The position numbers and the translations under genes are program-made. 64,000 nucleotides of DNA from UBA7330 sp965243485 (GTDB lineage: Bacteria; Bacteroidota; Bacteroidia; Cytophagales; Cyclobacteriaceae). This document shows, one piece after another, positions 24,593-33,573 of the stretch. The stretch lies in NCBI GenBank assembly GCA_965243485.1, contig CBDEVP010000001.1, positions 2,542,001 to 2,606,000 on the forward strand, given 5' to 3'. How positions within the stretch are numbered: position 1 is the first letter of the stretch; each line of letters begins with the position of its first letter. Below the pieces are notes generated by a model. That model did not search any database. It saw only the letters and a list, made by a program, of their open reading frames with translations, and was not told where the DNA came from.

Positions 24593-25609
24593 CTACTCCA
24601 ACCGGTTCCGGATCACATCCCTCGCCAGAAACATGGCGTTCCTGAACGAGGTCTCATCGGCTTTTCCCTTACCCACCAGGTCAAAAGCTGTCCCGTGATC
24701 CGGTGAAGTCCTGACGATCGGCAGGCCTGCCGTGTAATTTACCCCGTCAGCAAAGGCAAACTGCTTGAAGGGTGTGAGTCCCTGATCGTGATACATGGCC
24801 AGAATACCGTCATACTTTTTGAATTCACCGGATCCGAAAAATCCATCCGCGGGGAAGGGTCCGAAGACCAGATGCCCGGAATCCCTAAAGCCTTTGATCA
24901 CAGGCTGTATGACTTCAATCTCTTCACTGCCCAGCAATCCTTTTTCACCGGCATGGGGGTTGAGTCCCAGTACGGCCAGGCGTGGTTTTTTGATCCCAAA
25001 ATCTTTCTTGAGCGTGTCAAGGAATATCTGCAGCTTCCGTGATACTTTTTCTTTGGTGAGTGCCGCTGAAACATCCTTCAATGCGATGTGCCCGGTAACC
25101 ACACCCACGCGCAGCTGATCGCTTACCAGCAGCATCAGGCTGTCATCCGCTTTGCTTTCCTGAGTAAAGTATTCCGTATGGCCCGGGAAATTGAAATCTT
25201 CACTTTGCACGGTCTCTTTGCTGATAGGACAGGTCACAACGCCCTGAATTAAACCTGCTTTTAAATCTTCAACAGCTTTTTTAAGGGATTTAACGGCATA
25301 TCGCCCGCTTTCGGGAAGAGACTGACCTGGTTTTACGTCAATCTGATCGGTCTTCAGATCCACCACGTTGATTTTCCTGTTGTGAATTTTTTCCGCAGTC
25401 TGTGTCAGGTGGTAGTTGAAATTGGGTTTGTCCAGCAACTTCCTGTAAAAGGAGAAGATCCGGTTATCCGCATAGATGACCGGCACAATATATTTGAGGA
25501 TCCGGTGATCTTCCAAAGCACGCATGATCACCTCCGGACCGATCCCGTTAAAATCGCCCACGGTAATTCCAATGATCACCTGTTGTTGCTTTTGTGAAGA
25601 ATCCGTCAT
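24593..25609 (-). CDS. pdxA: 4-hydroxythreonine-4-phosphate dehydrogenase
   Basis: This 338-residue enzyme oxidises 4-phosphohydroxy-L-threonine in pyridoxal phosphate synthesis. Landmarks are GITVGDFNGIGPEVI at the N terminus, the metal-binding histidine in FPGHTEYF, LNPHAGEKGLLG, and MYHDQGLTPFKQ followed by TSPDHGTAFDLVGKG. The ATG at 25609 is chosen because the 53 upstream codons of open frame do not resemble the family and overlap the rsmA promoter region. It diverges from rsmA with only 57 bases between them, and the two share a promoter region, an arrangement also seen as pdxA-ksgA linkage in other bacteria. Confidence 0.95.
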   Translation of the reverse strand: MTDSSQKQQQVIIGITVGDFNGIGPEVIMRALEDHRILKYIVPVIYADNRIFSFYRKLLDKPNFNYHLTQTAEKIHNRKINVVDLKTDQIDVKPGQSLPESGRYAVKSLKKAVEDLKAGLIQGVVTCPISKETVQSEDFNFPGHTEYFTQESKADDSLMLLVSDQLRVGVVTGHIALKDVSAALTKEKVSRKLQIFLDTLKKDFGIKKPRLAVLGLNPHAGEKGLLGSEEIEVIQPVIKGFRDSGHLVFGPFPADGFFGSGEFKKYDGILAMYHDQGLTPFKQFAFADGVNYTAGLPIVRTSPDHGTAFDLVGKGKADETSFRNAMFLARDVIRNRLE

Positions 25610-25621
25610 TTTATTCACCTT

Positions 25622-25629
25622 TACTTTTG
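25622..25629 (+). promoter_or_regulatory. -7 element for rsmA-mgtE
   Basis: TACTTTTG matches TAnnTTTG and lies 37 bases before the rsmA start in the divergent pdxA/rsmA gap. On the other strand TATCTTCG (25631-25638) is a one-mismatch -7 candidate for pdxA. No good -33 box was found for either. Confidence 0.4.
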
Positions 25630-25666
25630 CGAAGATAAAAGTCAATTCCAGAAAATCCCCGTAGCG

Positions 25667-26440
25667 GTGAAAACAGTAAGACCAAAAAAGTTTCTTGGGC
25701 AGCATTTCCTGAAGGATGAAGCCATAGCGGAGAAAATTGTAAAGAGCCTTGATATTCAGGAAAATCAAACCCTCATCGAGGTGGGGCCGGGGATGGGTGT
25801 GCTTACCAAATATTTATTCACATTGCCTGCCAAAAACTTTCTGGCCCTCGACGTAGACCGGGATTCGGTTGCATTTCTAAAAAGTCAATACCCGGAGCAC
25901 GAAGAAAATGTTTTGCTTGCCGACTTTCTGACCTTTCCGGTCAATACTCTGGAACCTCCCCTTTCTGTGGTGGGCAATTTCCCATACAACATTTCTTCAC
26001 AGATATTTTTCAGGATATGGGACCACCATGAAAAAATGGATCAGGTTGTCGGTATGGTGCAAAAGGAAGTTGCCCAGCGTATCGCTGCAAAGCCCGGAAA
26101 TAAAACCTACGGCATATTGAGCGTGCTGCTACAGGCCTTTTATGATATTGAATATTTATTCACCGTACCGCCTCATGTTTTCATTCCTCCTCCCAAAGTT
26201 CACTCAGCTGTCATCCGCCTGACAAGGAATAAAACCTTACAGCTTGGTTGCGATCATTCTGATTTTAAGAAAGTGGTAAAAACAGCCTTTGGAAAACGGA
26301 GAAAGACCTTGCGTAACGCCTTAAAAGATCTAAATTTGGACGCCCAAATCACCCTGGATAAAGTCTTTGATCTTCGTGCTGAGCAACTTTCTGTGGATGA
26401 TTTTGTACGGCTTACGTTAATGATATTTCCAAACCATTGA
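25667..26440 (+). CDS. rsmA: 16S rRNA dimethyladenosine transferase (KsgA/RsmA)
   Basis: The 257-residue methyltransferase dimethylates the two adenosines near the 3' end of 16S rRNA. It shows KKFLGQHFLKDEAIAEKIV, the SAM-binding loop IEVGPGMGVLT, the catalytic NFPYNIS motif and VPPHVFIPPPKVHSAVIRL, then FGKRRKTLRNAL. The start is a GTG at 25667 directly followed by conserved sequence; no ATG is available. It is 4 bases from mgtE, so the two are co-transcribed. Confidence 0.97.
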   Translation: MKTVRPKKFLGQHFLKDEAIAEKIVKSLDIQENQTLIEVGPGMGVLTKYLFTLPAKNFLALDVDRDSVAFLKSQYPEHEENVLLADFLTFPVNTLEPPLSVVGNFPYNISSQIFFRIWDHHEKMDQVVGMVQKEVAQRIAAKPGNKTYGILSVLLQAFYDIEYLFTVPPHVFIPPPKVHSAVIRLTRNKTLQLGCDHSDFKKVVKTAFGKRRKTLRNALKDLNLDAQITLDKVFDLRAEQLSVDDFVRLTLMIFPNH

Positions 26441-26444
26441 AATC

Positions 26445-27797
26445 ATGGAATTTTCCCTTTCCAAAGAATTTCTGGACCGGTTCCAGCTGGCGCTCGATGA
26501 GCGGGAGGATTCCTTTATCAAAGAAAGCCTGGAAGGTATCAATCCGGCCGATATCTCAGCACTGCTCGATGAATTCAAAACGGAAGAATGCAAGTATGTA
26601 TTCGACCTGCTGCCTGTTGAGGTTGATGCAGCTATCCTCAACGACCTTGATGAAGATGAAAGGGAAAAATTCATTCAGCTATTCACTCCCGGTGAACTAG
26701 CCAAATACCTCGAATATCTTGATTCAGACGATGGGGCGGATATTTTGTACCAGATGCCCCTCAAACGACGGGAGGAAGTCATCCGGCTGATCGAAAATGA
26801 GGAGAAGGCAGGACACATCCTGGATCTGCTACGGTATGATGAGGATGTGGCCGGCGGACTGATGGCCAAAGAGCTGATCAAAGCCAATGTAAACTGGACG
26901 GTGCAGCAGTGTATTGAAGAGATCAGGAAACAGGCGGAAAATGTTCAGAAGATCTATTCGGTCTATGTGGTGGATAATAAGGATAAATTCCTGGGCCGGG
27001 TGAGTCTGAAACGGATCATCCTGGCGGAAGACAATGTGAAGATTGATGATCTTTACGATAAGGACATCATTTCTGTGGAGACATCAACCGATGAGGTGGA
27101 GGTGGCAACCATCATGGAAAAGTATGACCTTGAAGCTGTGCCTGTGGTCAATGCCAGGGGCAAGCTGGTAGGCCGGATCACCATCGATGACGTGGTGGAT
27201 GTGATTAAAGAGCTGGCGGAAGAGGAACGGCAGATCATGGCTGGTATCAGTGAAGATGTAGAGGAGGATGATACCGTCTGGAAGCTTTCGAAGGCCCGAC
27301 TCCCCTGGCTCACCATCGGCATGGCGGGGGGGCTCCTGGGGGCGCAGTTCATGGGCCTTTTCAAGGGAGATATTGCCATCATTCCTGCTCTGGCTTTTTT
27401 CATACCATTGATCACAGCCACAGGGGGAAATGTGGGGATCCAAAGTTCTTCTATTGTTGTTCAGAGTCTTGCGAACCCAAACGTATTTGCCGAAAGACTT
27501 TGGAGACGGATGGTTAAGGTCTTATTTGTGGCCGTTGTGAATGGAGTGATCCTCGCTCTGATGGTATTTGGCGCAGTGATCCTGGTAAACAGAGATCAGG
27601 CCCTGGCATTCACGGTTTCCGCCGCTTTATTCAGCGTGGTATTGCTGGCTTCTCTGATGGGAACGCTTACCCCTTTGATCCTTGACAAATTCGGGATCAA
27701 CCCTGCTTTGGCGTCCGGGCCTTTCATTACTACCACGAACGATTTACTGGGTTTAGCCGTTTATTTCTCTGTGGCACATTTGTTGTACCAGTTGTAG
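26445..27797 (+). CDS. mgtE: Magnesium transporter MgtE
   Basis: This 450-residue protein is a Mg2+ channel of the inner membrane. It has an N-terminal superhelical domain (~1-125, DILYQMPLKRREEVIRLI), two CBS domains (~130-250; YSVYVVDNKDKFLGRVSL and LEAVPVVNARGKLVGRITI) and a plug helix. Five transmembrane helices follow, with the signature FIPLITATGGNVGIQSS and the end PALASGPFITTTNDLLGL. The cytosolic part closes the pore when magnesium is plentiful. It lies in an operon-like run rsmA-mgtE-dehydrogenase with gaps of 4 and 2 bases. Confidence 0.96.
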   Translation: MEFSLSKEFLDRFQLALDEREDSFIKESLEGINPADISALLDEFKTEECKYVFDLLPVEVDAAILNDLDEDEREKFIQLFTPGELAKYLEYLDSDDGADILYQMPLKRREEVIRLIENEEKAGHILDLLRYDEDVAGGLMAKELIKANVNWTVQQCIEEIRKQAENVQKIYSVYVVDNKDKFLGRVSLKRIILAEDNVKIDDLYDKDIISVETSTDEVEVATIMEKYDLEAVPVVNARGKLVGRITIDDVVDVIKELAEEERQIMAGISEDVEEDDTVWKLSKARLPWLTIGMAGGLLGAQFMGLFKGDIAIIPALAFFIPLITATGGNVGIQSSSIVVQSLANPNVFAERLWRRMVKVLFVAVVNGVILALMVFGAVILVNRDQALAFTVSAALFSVVLLASLMGTLTPLILDKFGINPALASGPFITTTNDLLGLAVYFSVAHLLYQL

Positions 27798-27799
27798 TA

Positions 27800-28747
27800 A
27801 TGAAAAATAAAGTCCTTATCGTTGATCATATGCATGAAAGCATTATTGAAATGCTGGAAAATGCTGGTTTTTGGCCTGATTACCAGCCGACGATCAGGCG
27901 GGATGGGATTTTACAGATCATTGACCAGTACGTCGGTATTATCGTTCGCAGTAAGACCCAGATAGATAAAGAGCTCATCCACAAAGCGATCAATCTTCAG
28001 TTTGTGGCCAGAGCCGGTGCCGGTATCGATAATGTGGACTATCCGGAACTGACAAAGAACAATATCAAACTGGTCAATGCCCCGGAAGGCAACAGAGATG
28101 CGCTGGGAGAGCATACGGCAGGTATGTTACTCACATTGCTTCATAAGATCCACACGGCGAATATGCAGGTAAAGAACGGAACATGGAACAGGGAAGCCAA
28201 CCGTGGATATGAATTAAAGGGAAAGACTGTTGGTGTCTATGGCTACGGATATATGGGCTCTGCCTTTGCAAAAAAATTAAAGGGCTTCGATTGTTCGGTC
28301 ATCATTTATGATAAATATAAGTCCGGACTGTCCAATGAATTCGCGCAGCAGGTCGACCTGAGCACTTTCCGAAGAGAGACTGAAATATTAAGTCTTCATA
28401 TCCCGCTCACTTCTGAGACCAGATACCTTTTTGATGAGTATTACCTGGATCAGTTTCCAAAACTCAGGATCTTGCTCAATACCTCGAGGGGTAAGGTATT
28501 GTCACTTAAAGCCCTGGACATGCTTCTTGATCGGACCAAACTGATCGGAGCGGGACTTGATGTACTGGAAAATGAAAAGATCGATCAGTTGAATCCTGAG
28601 GAACAGGAAATTTTCAACAGACTGGCTGCAAGAGAAAATGTGATCATTACGCCCCACGTGGCTGGCTGGACCCACGAATCCTACAAAAGGATCAATGAGA
28701 TCATTGTTTCAAAGATCCAGGAAGAAGGATTGGCGCACGTTCGTTGA
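27800..28747 (+). CDS. D-2-hydroxyacid dehydrogenase, phosphoglycerate dehydrogenase-like
   Basis: The 315-residue NAD-dependent dehydrogenase shows the two-domain fold. The substrate domain has FVARAGAGIDNVDYPELTK and the Rossmann domain has GKTVGVYGYGYMGSAFAKKL. The catalytic arginine lies in NTSRGKVLSLKALD, with the glutamate in DVLENEKID and the histidine in ITPHVAGWTHES. It lacks the ACT domain of regulated SerA enzymes. It could make 3-phosphohydroxypyruvate for serine or reduce another 2-oxoacid; no serC or serB lies nearby, so the substrate is left open. It is 2 bases behind mgtE. Confidence 0.88.
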   Translation: MKNKVLIVDHMHESIIEMLENAGFWPDYQPTIRRDGILQIIDQYVGIIVRSKTQIDKELIHKAINLQFVARAGAGIDNVDYPELTKNNIKLVNAPEGNRDALGEHTAGMLLTLLHKIHTANMQVKNGTWNREANRGYELKGKTVGVYGYGYMGSAFAKKLKGFDCSVIIYDKYKSGLSNEFAQQVDLSTFRRETEILSLHIPLTSETRYLFDEYYLDQFPKLRILLNTSRGKVLSLKALDMLLDRTKLIGAGLDVLENEKIDQLNPEEQEIFNRLAARENVIITPHVAGWTHESYKRINEIIVSKIQEEGLAHVR

Positions 28748-28748
28748 T

Positions 28749-28779
28749 TGTCTGAATTCCGGGAATTATCTATATTTGC
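28749..28779 (+). promoter_or_regulatory. Promoter for greA-HIT
   Basis: TTG (28749-28751), a 20-base spacer and TATATTTG (28772-28779) form a full Bacteroidota -33/-7 pair. The start of transcription would be near 28785, giving a leader of almost 90 bases before greA. Confidence 0.6.
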
Positions 28780-28812
28780 CTTCCCAACAGAAATAAAATC
28801 TCAAAAACATCG

Positions 28813-28845
28813 AGAAACGGTTCATCTTCATGGCCGTTCTTTTTT
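28813..28845 (+). terminator. Weak hairpin with U-tract in the greA leader
   Basis: AACGG (28816-28820) pairs with CCGTT (28834-28838) around a 13-base loop, and TTTTTT follows at 28840-28845. It lies downstream of the predicted greA promoter, so it would act as a leader attenuator or leaky terminator rather than ending the preceding gene. The short stem makes the call uncertain. Confidence 0.35.
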
Positions 28846-28872
28846 ATTTATTGGGGTTAACCAAAAAATATT

Positions 28873-29343
28873 ATGGCTGTTAATTATTACACGAAGGAGG
28901 GTTTGCAAAAGCTCAAAGAAGAGCTGAATGAACTGAAAACCAAGGGAAGAGCTGATATGGCCAGACAGATCGCTGAGGCTAGAGACAAAGGTGACCTTAG
29001 CGAAAATGCAGAATATGATGCAGCGAAAGATGCACAGGGCTTGCTTGAGTTAAAGATCTCTAAACTGGAAACGGTGGTGGGAAATGCCCGCGTGATCGAT
29101 GAATCATCCATTGACACATCCAAGGTATCCATCCTGTCAACGGTTAAGATTAAGAACGAAAAAAACGGAATGGAAGTGACCTATCAGATCGTTGCCGAGG
29201 AAGAAGCGGATCTGAAGCAAAATAAAATTTCTGTCAAGTCCCCGATCGGAAAAGGTCTGCTGGGTAAGAAAGTGGGGGAAAAGGCGGTTGTCAAAGCTCC
29301 TGCAGGAGACATTGAATTTAAGATCCTGAATATTTCACTATAA
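28873..29343 (+). CDS. greA: Transcription elongation factor GreA
   Basis: This 156-residue factor rescues backtracked RNA polymerase by stimulating transcript cleavage. The N-terminal coiled coil (YYTKEGLQKLKEELNEL, AEARDKGDLSENAEYDAAKD with the acidic tip) and the C-terminal FKBP-like domain (ISVKSPIGKGLLGKKVGE) are complete. Its stop overlaps the start of the HIT gene by one base. A promoter with a ~90-base leader and a hairpin precedes it, hinting at leader-based control. Confidence 0.97.
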   Translation: MAVNYYTKEGLQKLKEELNELKTKGRADMARQIAEARDKGDLSENAEYDAAKDAQGLLELKISKLETVVGNARVIDESSIDTSKVSILSTVKIKNEKNGMEVTYQIVAEEEADLKQNKISVKSPIGKGLLGKKVGEKAVVKAPAGDIEFKILNISL

Positions 29344-29741
29344 TGCCGAGTATTTTCTCAAAGATCGTTTCGGGAGATATCCCCTCTCATAAAGTAGTGG
29401 AAGATGAAAACTTCCTGGCTTTTTTAGATATTAATCCTCTGGTCGAAGGTCACACCCTGGTGATCCCCAAAAAGGAAGTGGATTATATTTTCGATCTGGA
29501 GGATGATTTGCTGGCTGGCTTGCATGTATTTGCCAAAAAAGTAGCCAAAGGAATAGAAAAAGTCGTTCCCTGTGAAAGGATCGGAGTGACCGTGATCGGT
29601 CTGGAAGTACCGCATGCCCATGTGCATCTGATCCCGATCAATGGCATCAACGATATGTATTTCGGCAAAAAGAAGCTTTCCTTTAGTCAGGAGGAGCTGG
29701 CAGCCACGGCAAAGAAGATACGGTCAGCCATCGGCCATTAA
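29343..29741 (+). CDS. HIT family nucleotide hydrolase
   Basis: The 132-residue protein is a histidine-triad enzyme: CxxC motifs are absent, IFSKIVSGDIPSHKVVEDEN begins the fold, and the triad HAHVHLIPI is at ~93-101. HIT proteins hydrolyse AMP-lysine or similar nucleoside phosphoramidates; the physiological substrate is unknown. One-base coupling to greA shows shared expression. Its last four bases overlap the end of ruvC on the other strand. Confidence 0.93.
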   Translation: MPSIFSKIVSGDIPSHKVVEDENFLAFLDINPLVEGHTLVIPKKEVDYIFDLEDDLLAGLHVFAKKVAKGIEKVVPCERIGVTVIGLEVPHAHVHLIPINGINDMYFGKKKLSFSQEELAATAKKIRSAIGH

Positions 29742-30304
29742 GATTTTAAACGGGAGGGGTTCTCCGTTAAAAAGGCCTTCCAGCTTTTGGCCGATTTTAC
29801 TTTATTGCCACCCTGGTAAAAATGACAGACAGCCACCGCCAGGGCATCCGACGCATCCAGCAGCTTGGGAGTATGATTGAACTTTAAAATGGTTTGCAGC
29901 ATCGCGGCAACCTGTTCTTTGGAAGCATTACCATTTCCTGTTACGGATTGCTTCACCTTTTTGGGAGCATATTCCGTGATGGGGATCTCCCTCGAAAGAG
30001 CTGCCGCCATGGCCACTCCCTGAGCCCTGCCCAGCTTAAGCATGGACTGAATATTTTTACCAAAGAAGGGGGCTTCAAGGGCGACTTCATCGGGGTGATA
30101 CTCATTCACAAGACTCAGTACCCGTTCGAAGATCTTCTTTAGCTTCAGCTCATGACCGGCATATTTCTGCAGATGGATGACGCCAAACTGAACCAGAGTA
30201 AGGCTGTTTCCTTCAACCCTGATCAATCCATATCCCATCACGTTGGTGCCGGGGTCTAATCCAAGAATTATCTTTTCCGGGCCGATCTTTCTTCCTGTAG
30301 CCAT
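29738..30304 (-). CDS. ruvC: Crossover junction endonuclease RuvC
   Basis: This 188-residue nuclease cuts Holliday junctions. Its RNase H-like fold carries the acidic active site: Asp in ILGLDPGTNVMGYG, Glu in VALEAPFFGKN, and the aspartate pair in LDASDALAVAVCH. KQSVTGNGNASKEQVAAML matches the family well. The C-terminal lysine-rich tail (KVKSAKSWKAFLTENPS) is slightly extended. ruvA and ruvB are not adjacent. It converges with the HIT gene and diverges from the glycosyltransferase. Confidence 0.95.
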   Translation of the reverse strand: MATGRKIGPEKIILGLDPGTNVMGYGLIRVEGNSLTLVQFGVIHLQKYAGHELKLKKIFERVLSLVNEYHPDEVALEAPFFGKNIQSMLKLGRAQGVAMAAALSREIPITEYAPKKVKQSVTGNGNASKEQVAAMLQTILKFNHTPKLLDASDALAVAVCHFYQGGNKVKSAKSWKAFLTENPSRLKS

Positions 30305-30395
30305 CCGTTTGCAAATTAACCAATGCCTCTGAGATCAGATGATCAAATGAGGTGAATAGTTCACTGGTTTTTGATTTAACACTTAACATTGCCAA

Positions 30396-31502
30396 ATGAT
30401 CTTGTTTCTATTGTTCTCACTGCTAAGGATCCTTTTTGTCCAGCTGCTGGCAGTGATGTGGTGGAGGATTCCCCTCGCCGGGCTTAAATCCTCCCGGAAA
30501 ATGTTTTCTGTCCTGGTGCCGGTGAGAAATGAAGCGGAAAACATTATCAATCTTCTAAAGGACCTTGAAGATCAGAATTATCCTGTCAATCAGTTTGAGG
30601 TCATAGTAGCGGATGATCACTCCGAAGACGGGACTGCCAGGCTTGTGGAATCTTATTCCAAAAAGTCATCCCTAAAGATCAAACTGATCAGACTTTCTGA
30701 TCAGGAGGGGAAAAAGGCTGCCATTACCACAGCGATCAGTCATGCCAGTAATGAATTTATCCTGGCTACCGATGGAGATTGCAGGCTGCCTGAAAACTGG
30801 ATAAAGGCATTCGCATCATGCTATGATCAAAACGAAGGGACACTAATGGTAACGGGCCCGGTATTGATGCCGGTGGATAATCTCTTTACCAGCATCCAGA
30901 GCATGGAATTTTCTGCCCTGATTGGTTTTGGGGGAGCAAGTCTGCAGATGGGTTTGGCCGGCACGTGCAACGGAGCCAATATTTCATACAGGAAGGACAC
31001 TTTCCAGAAAGTGGGCGGATACCGTGGAAACGAAAAGATCCCTTCAGGAGATGATGAGTTTCTGATGTTCAAAATATTCAATAAGTACAACAAAGGCATT
31101 ACTTTTCTCAAATCAGCAGAAGCAGTGGTCAGGACGCAACCCAAGAAAAACCTGAAGGACCTGGTCAATCAGCGGATCCGGTGGAGCAGCAAATGGCGAT
31201 TCCATAAAAGTAATTACATCACTATCGCGGCATTGCTATTTTTTATTGATTATTCCATTTTGATTACGGTGGTATCACTGACCCTTACCGGAAAGATGGA
31301 TCATACCTTAGTGGCCTCTGTTCTGCTGTTGCGATGGCTCACAGAATATTATTATATTTCGAGTGTGCTACGGTTTTTAAGGGGCAGACCTCGCTGGTTA
31401 AACTTTCTTCTGATGCAGATTATTTATCCTCTGTTCGTGATTTTCTTGGGGTTTGCTTCTATTTTTGGTATTTATCACTGGAAAGGCAGGGCTTATTCAT
31501 GA
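30396..31502 (+). CDS. Membrane glycosyltransferase, GT2 family
   Basis: The 368-residue protein has one N-terminal membrane helix (LFLLFSLLRILFVQLLAV). A GT-A catalytic domain follows with FSVLVPVRNEAENI, VIVADDHSEDGT, the DxD-like ATDGDCR, the acid-containing GDDEF and the QRIRW motif (NQRIRWSSKWR). Two or three C-terminal helices complete it. This layout matches processive or polyprenyl-type GT2 enzymes, but acceptor and product are unknown. Its stop overlaps the next gene by four bases, starting a compact run of six genes (to asparaginase). Confidence 0.88.
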   Translation: MILFLLFSLLRILFVQLLAVMWWRIPLAGLKSSRKMFSVLVPVRNEAENIINLLKDLEDQNYPVNQFEVIVADDHSEDGTARLVESYSKKSSLKIKLIRLSDQEGKKAAITTAISHASNEFILATDGDCRLPENWIKAFASCYDQNEGTLMVTGPVLMPVDNLFTSIQSMEFSALIGFGGASLQMGLAGTCNGANISYRKDTFQKVGGYRGNEKIPSGDDEFLMFKIFNKYNKGITFLKSAEAVVRTQPKKNLKDLVNQRIRWSSKWRFHKSNYITIAALLFFIDYSILITVVSLTLTGKMDHTLVASVLLLRWLTEYYYISSVLRFLRGRPRWLNFLLMQIIYPLFVIFLGFASIFGIYHWKGRAYS

Positions 31503-31756
31503 CAGATGAAGAGTTTGAAGTACTTGACGAATTATATTTCGTTCAGTCATTTAAGGATCTTGTGGATCTTACCAGCAGGGAATCAGGTAAGCTAAGAGAC
31601 ATTTTATCACAACTCCATCAAAAAGGTTGGATCAGGATACTGGATGGCGTGGATGATGAAGTACCCAAAGACAGGGTTGATCTGATCAATCATTTTGAAG
31701 ACTATTTTTATTTGGCTAGTAAAGAGGGGCTTATGGCTCACAATACCACAGATTAA
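31499..31756 (+). CDS. Small winged-helix-like protein
   Basis: The 85-residue acidic protein starts at the ATG overlapping the glycosyltransferase stop (ATGA). Its first half (EEFEVLDELYFVQSFKDLVDLT, then SGKLRDILSQLHQKGWIRIL) has the helix-turn-helix and wing pattern of a small winged helix. No DNA-binding basic patch is obvious, so it may serve in protein contact. It ends directly before the SpoIIE-type phosphatase (stop TAA then ATG), so it may be a partner of that signalling protein. The family was not identified. Confidence 0.6.
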   Translation: MTDEEFEVLDELYFVQSFKDLVDLTSRESGKLRDILSQLHQKGWIRILDGVDDEVPKDRVDLINHFEDYFYLASKEGLMAHNTTD

Positions 31757-32950
31757 ATGGCTACATCCATAGATATTCGTGACCTGGAGTTGAATGCATT
31801 GCTTGAGATCACTCAGGCAATCAATAACAATCTGCCTGAAAAAGATCTTTATAAGATCTATAAATTCACACTGCTTGGGGATCTGAAGGTCAGGAAGCTT
31901 GCGTTATTCGTCCATGACGAAAACTGGGTTTGCCCGATACACTATGGTACTTCCAGGGACTACAAAGAGGTAATACTTGACCCAAAACTTACCATCATCA
32001 AAGAGATCACTTATCTGGAGGACAACAACCCGGGGTATGAAGAATTTGAGATCGCCATACCTGTTTATCACAAGCAAAATCTGCTGGCCGTAGTGCTGAT
32101 TGGCGGGCTACCTGAAGAAAGCCAGGAGGACAGCACCACCTTCCTGAAGGCGCTGACCAATATCATCATTGTTGCTATTGAAAACAAGAAACTCGCGAGA
32201 CGCCAGTTACAGCAGGAAGCTTACCGGAAGGAGCTCGAAATTGCAAAAAAGGTACAGAATTACCTTTTTCCGAAGTCACTTCCCAAAACCCAAAAACTGA
32301 ATATAGAGGCGGTCTACCTACCGCATCATGATGTCGGAGGTGATTATTATGATTACCTCTCCATCGACAATGACCGGTTTCTTATCTGTATTGCAGATGT
32401 GTCGGGTAAGGGGGTACCTGCGGCTTTACTGATGTCTAATTTTCAGGCGTCTCTCAGGACCCTTGTGCGGAGGACACAGAAACTGGATGAGATCATCGTG
32501 GATTTAAACCATTCGACGTTCCTCAGTGGCAATGCGGAGAATTTCATCACTTTCTTTGTTGGGATTTACGATTTCAATCAGGCTACGTTCGAATATGTCA
32601 ACTGCGGGCATAATCCACTCTACCTGGTGTATGATGGCCAGGTTGTTTTGCTGAATGATGGCACCACCATTCTTGGCATGTTTGATCCATTGCCTTTCCT
32701 GAGCAGCCAAAAGATCGACAACGTGAAGGATTTCTTTTTTTTCGGATACACAGATGGCCTGACAGAAACCTTCAATCAAAAAGAGGAGCAATATGGCAAT
32801 AAACCCATTGATAAGTTGCTGAGCCAGGGAATCCCGACGGATCTTGGGGCATTTCATGAGACGCTATTGAAAGATATTGACAAATTCAGGGAGGAAGTTC
32901 CGTATAGGGATGACATCACCATGCTGTCCTGCAGGGTAAAGAACATATGA
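31757..32950 (+). CDS. PP2C/SpoIIE-type serine phosphatase with GAF-like sensor
   Basis: This 397-residue protein has an N-terminal GAF-like region (~1-150) and a short coiled coil (~150-180, KKLARRQLQQEAYRKELEIAKK). A SpoIIE/RsbU phosphatase domain follows with the metal aspartates in GGDYYDYL, IADVSGKGVPAALLMS and YTDGLTE, plus a final DDITML. RsbU-like enzymes dephosphorylate anti-sigma-factor antagonists in partner-switching pathways. No STAS or HPK-like anti-sigma gene lies in the window, so the target is unknown. It overlaps the deacetylase gene by four bases. Confidence 0.88.
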   Translation: MATSIDIRDLELNALLEITQAINNNLPEKDLYKIYKFTLLGDLKVRKLALFVHDENWVCPIHYGTSRDYKEVILDPKLTIIKEITYLEDNNPGYEEFEIAIPVYHKQNLLAVVLIGGLPEESQEDSTTFLKALTNIIIVAIENKKLARRQLQQEAYRKELEIAKKVQNYLFPKSLPKTQKLNIEAVYLPHHDVGGDYYDYLSIDNDRFLICIADVSGKGVPAALLMSNFQASLRTLVRRTQKLDEIIVDLNHSTFLSGNAENFITFFVGIYDFNQATFEYVNCGHNPLYLVYDGQVVLLNDGTTILGMFDPLPFLSSQKIDNVKDFFFFGYTDGLTETFNQKEEQYGNKPIDKLLSQGIPTDLGAFHETLLKDIDKFREEVPYRDDITMLSCRVKNI

Positions 32951-33573
32951 CCCCTTATTTCTTTAAGACCCCCGGATGGTTGATGCGGTGGTTTCCATCG
33001 ATGACCTGGGAGAAAGATACCTCATCGAAAACCCTCTATCTTACCTTTGATGATGGTCCGGTCCCCGGTGTCACTCCTTCGGTATTGGAAATGCTTGAGA
33101 AGTATCAGGCCAGGGGCACTTTCTTCTGTGTGGGAGACAACGTGAAAAAACATCCCCGTGTAATGGATGAGGTCATAGCAGCTGGTCATTCGTTTGGAAA
33201 TCATACCTTTCATCACATGAACGGGTGGAATACACCGACAGAGTCGTACTGGGAAGATGTACTCAGGTGTGAGCAGATCATGAATGAACATGGAGTCTAT
33301 CCGGCCTTTTTCCGGCCACCTTACGGCCGGATAAGACGGGGACAGCGCAGGCTCGTGCAACAAAAGTATGAGATTGCCATGTGGAGTCACCTGTCAGGAG
33401 ATTTTGATCCGGCGCTTGATATTAAACAATCGGTCAAAGCCCTGAAAAAGGCAGACAAAGGTGCTATTCTTGTGTTTCATGACAGCTTTAAAGCTGAAAC
33501 CAATCTTAAAAGACTGTTGCCCGAGGTACTGAGCTATTTCAGCGACTGGGGTTTTGAATTTAAATCACTTTAA
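32947..33573 (+). CDS. Polysaccharide deacetylase (NodB domain, CE4)
   Basis: The 208-residue enzyme is a CE4-type deacetylase with all five family motifs: LTFDDGPVPG (catalytic and metal aspartates), HTFHH, RPPYGR, a DFDPA-like motif and LVFHDS. No signal peptide is visible, so it may work in the cytoplasm or be exported by another route. Likely substrates are N-acetylated sugars of the envelope. It is coupled to the phosphatase (ATGA) and to tatD (TAATG). Confidence 0.9.
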   Translation: MTPYFFKTPGWLMRWFPSMTWEKDTSSKTLYLTFDDGPVPGVTPSVLEMLEKYQARGTFFCVGDNVKKHPRVMDEVIAAGHSFGNHTFHHMNGWNTPTESYWEDVLRCEQIMNEHGVYPAFFRPPYGRIRRGQRRLVQQKYEIAMWSHLSGDFDPALDIKQSVKALKKADKGAILVFHDSFKAETNLKRLLPEVLSYFSDWGFEFKSL

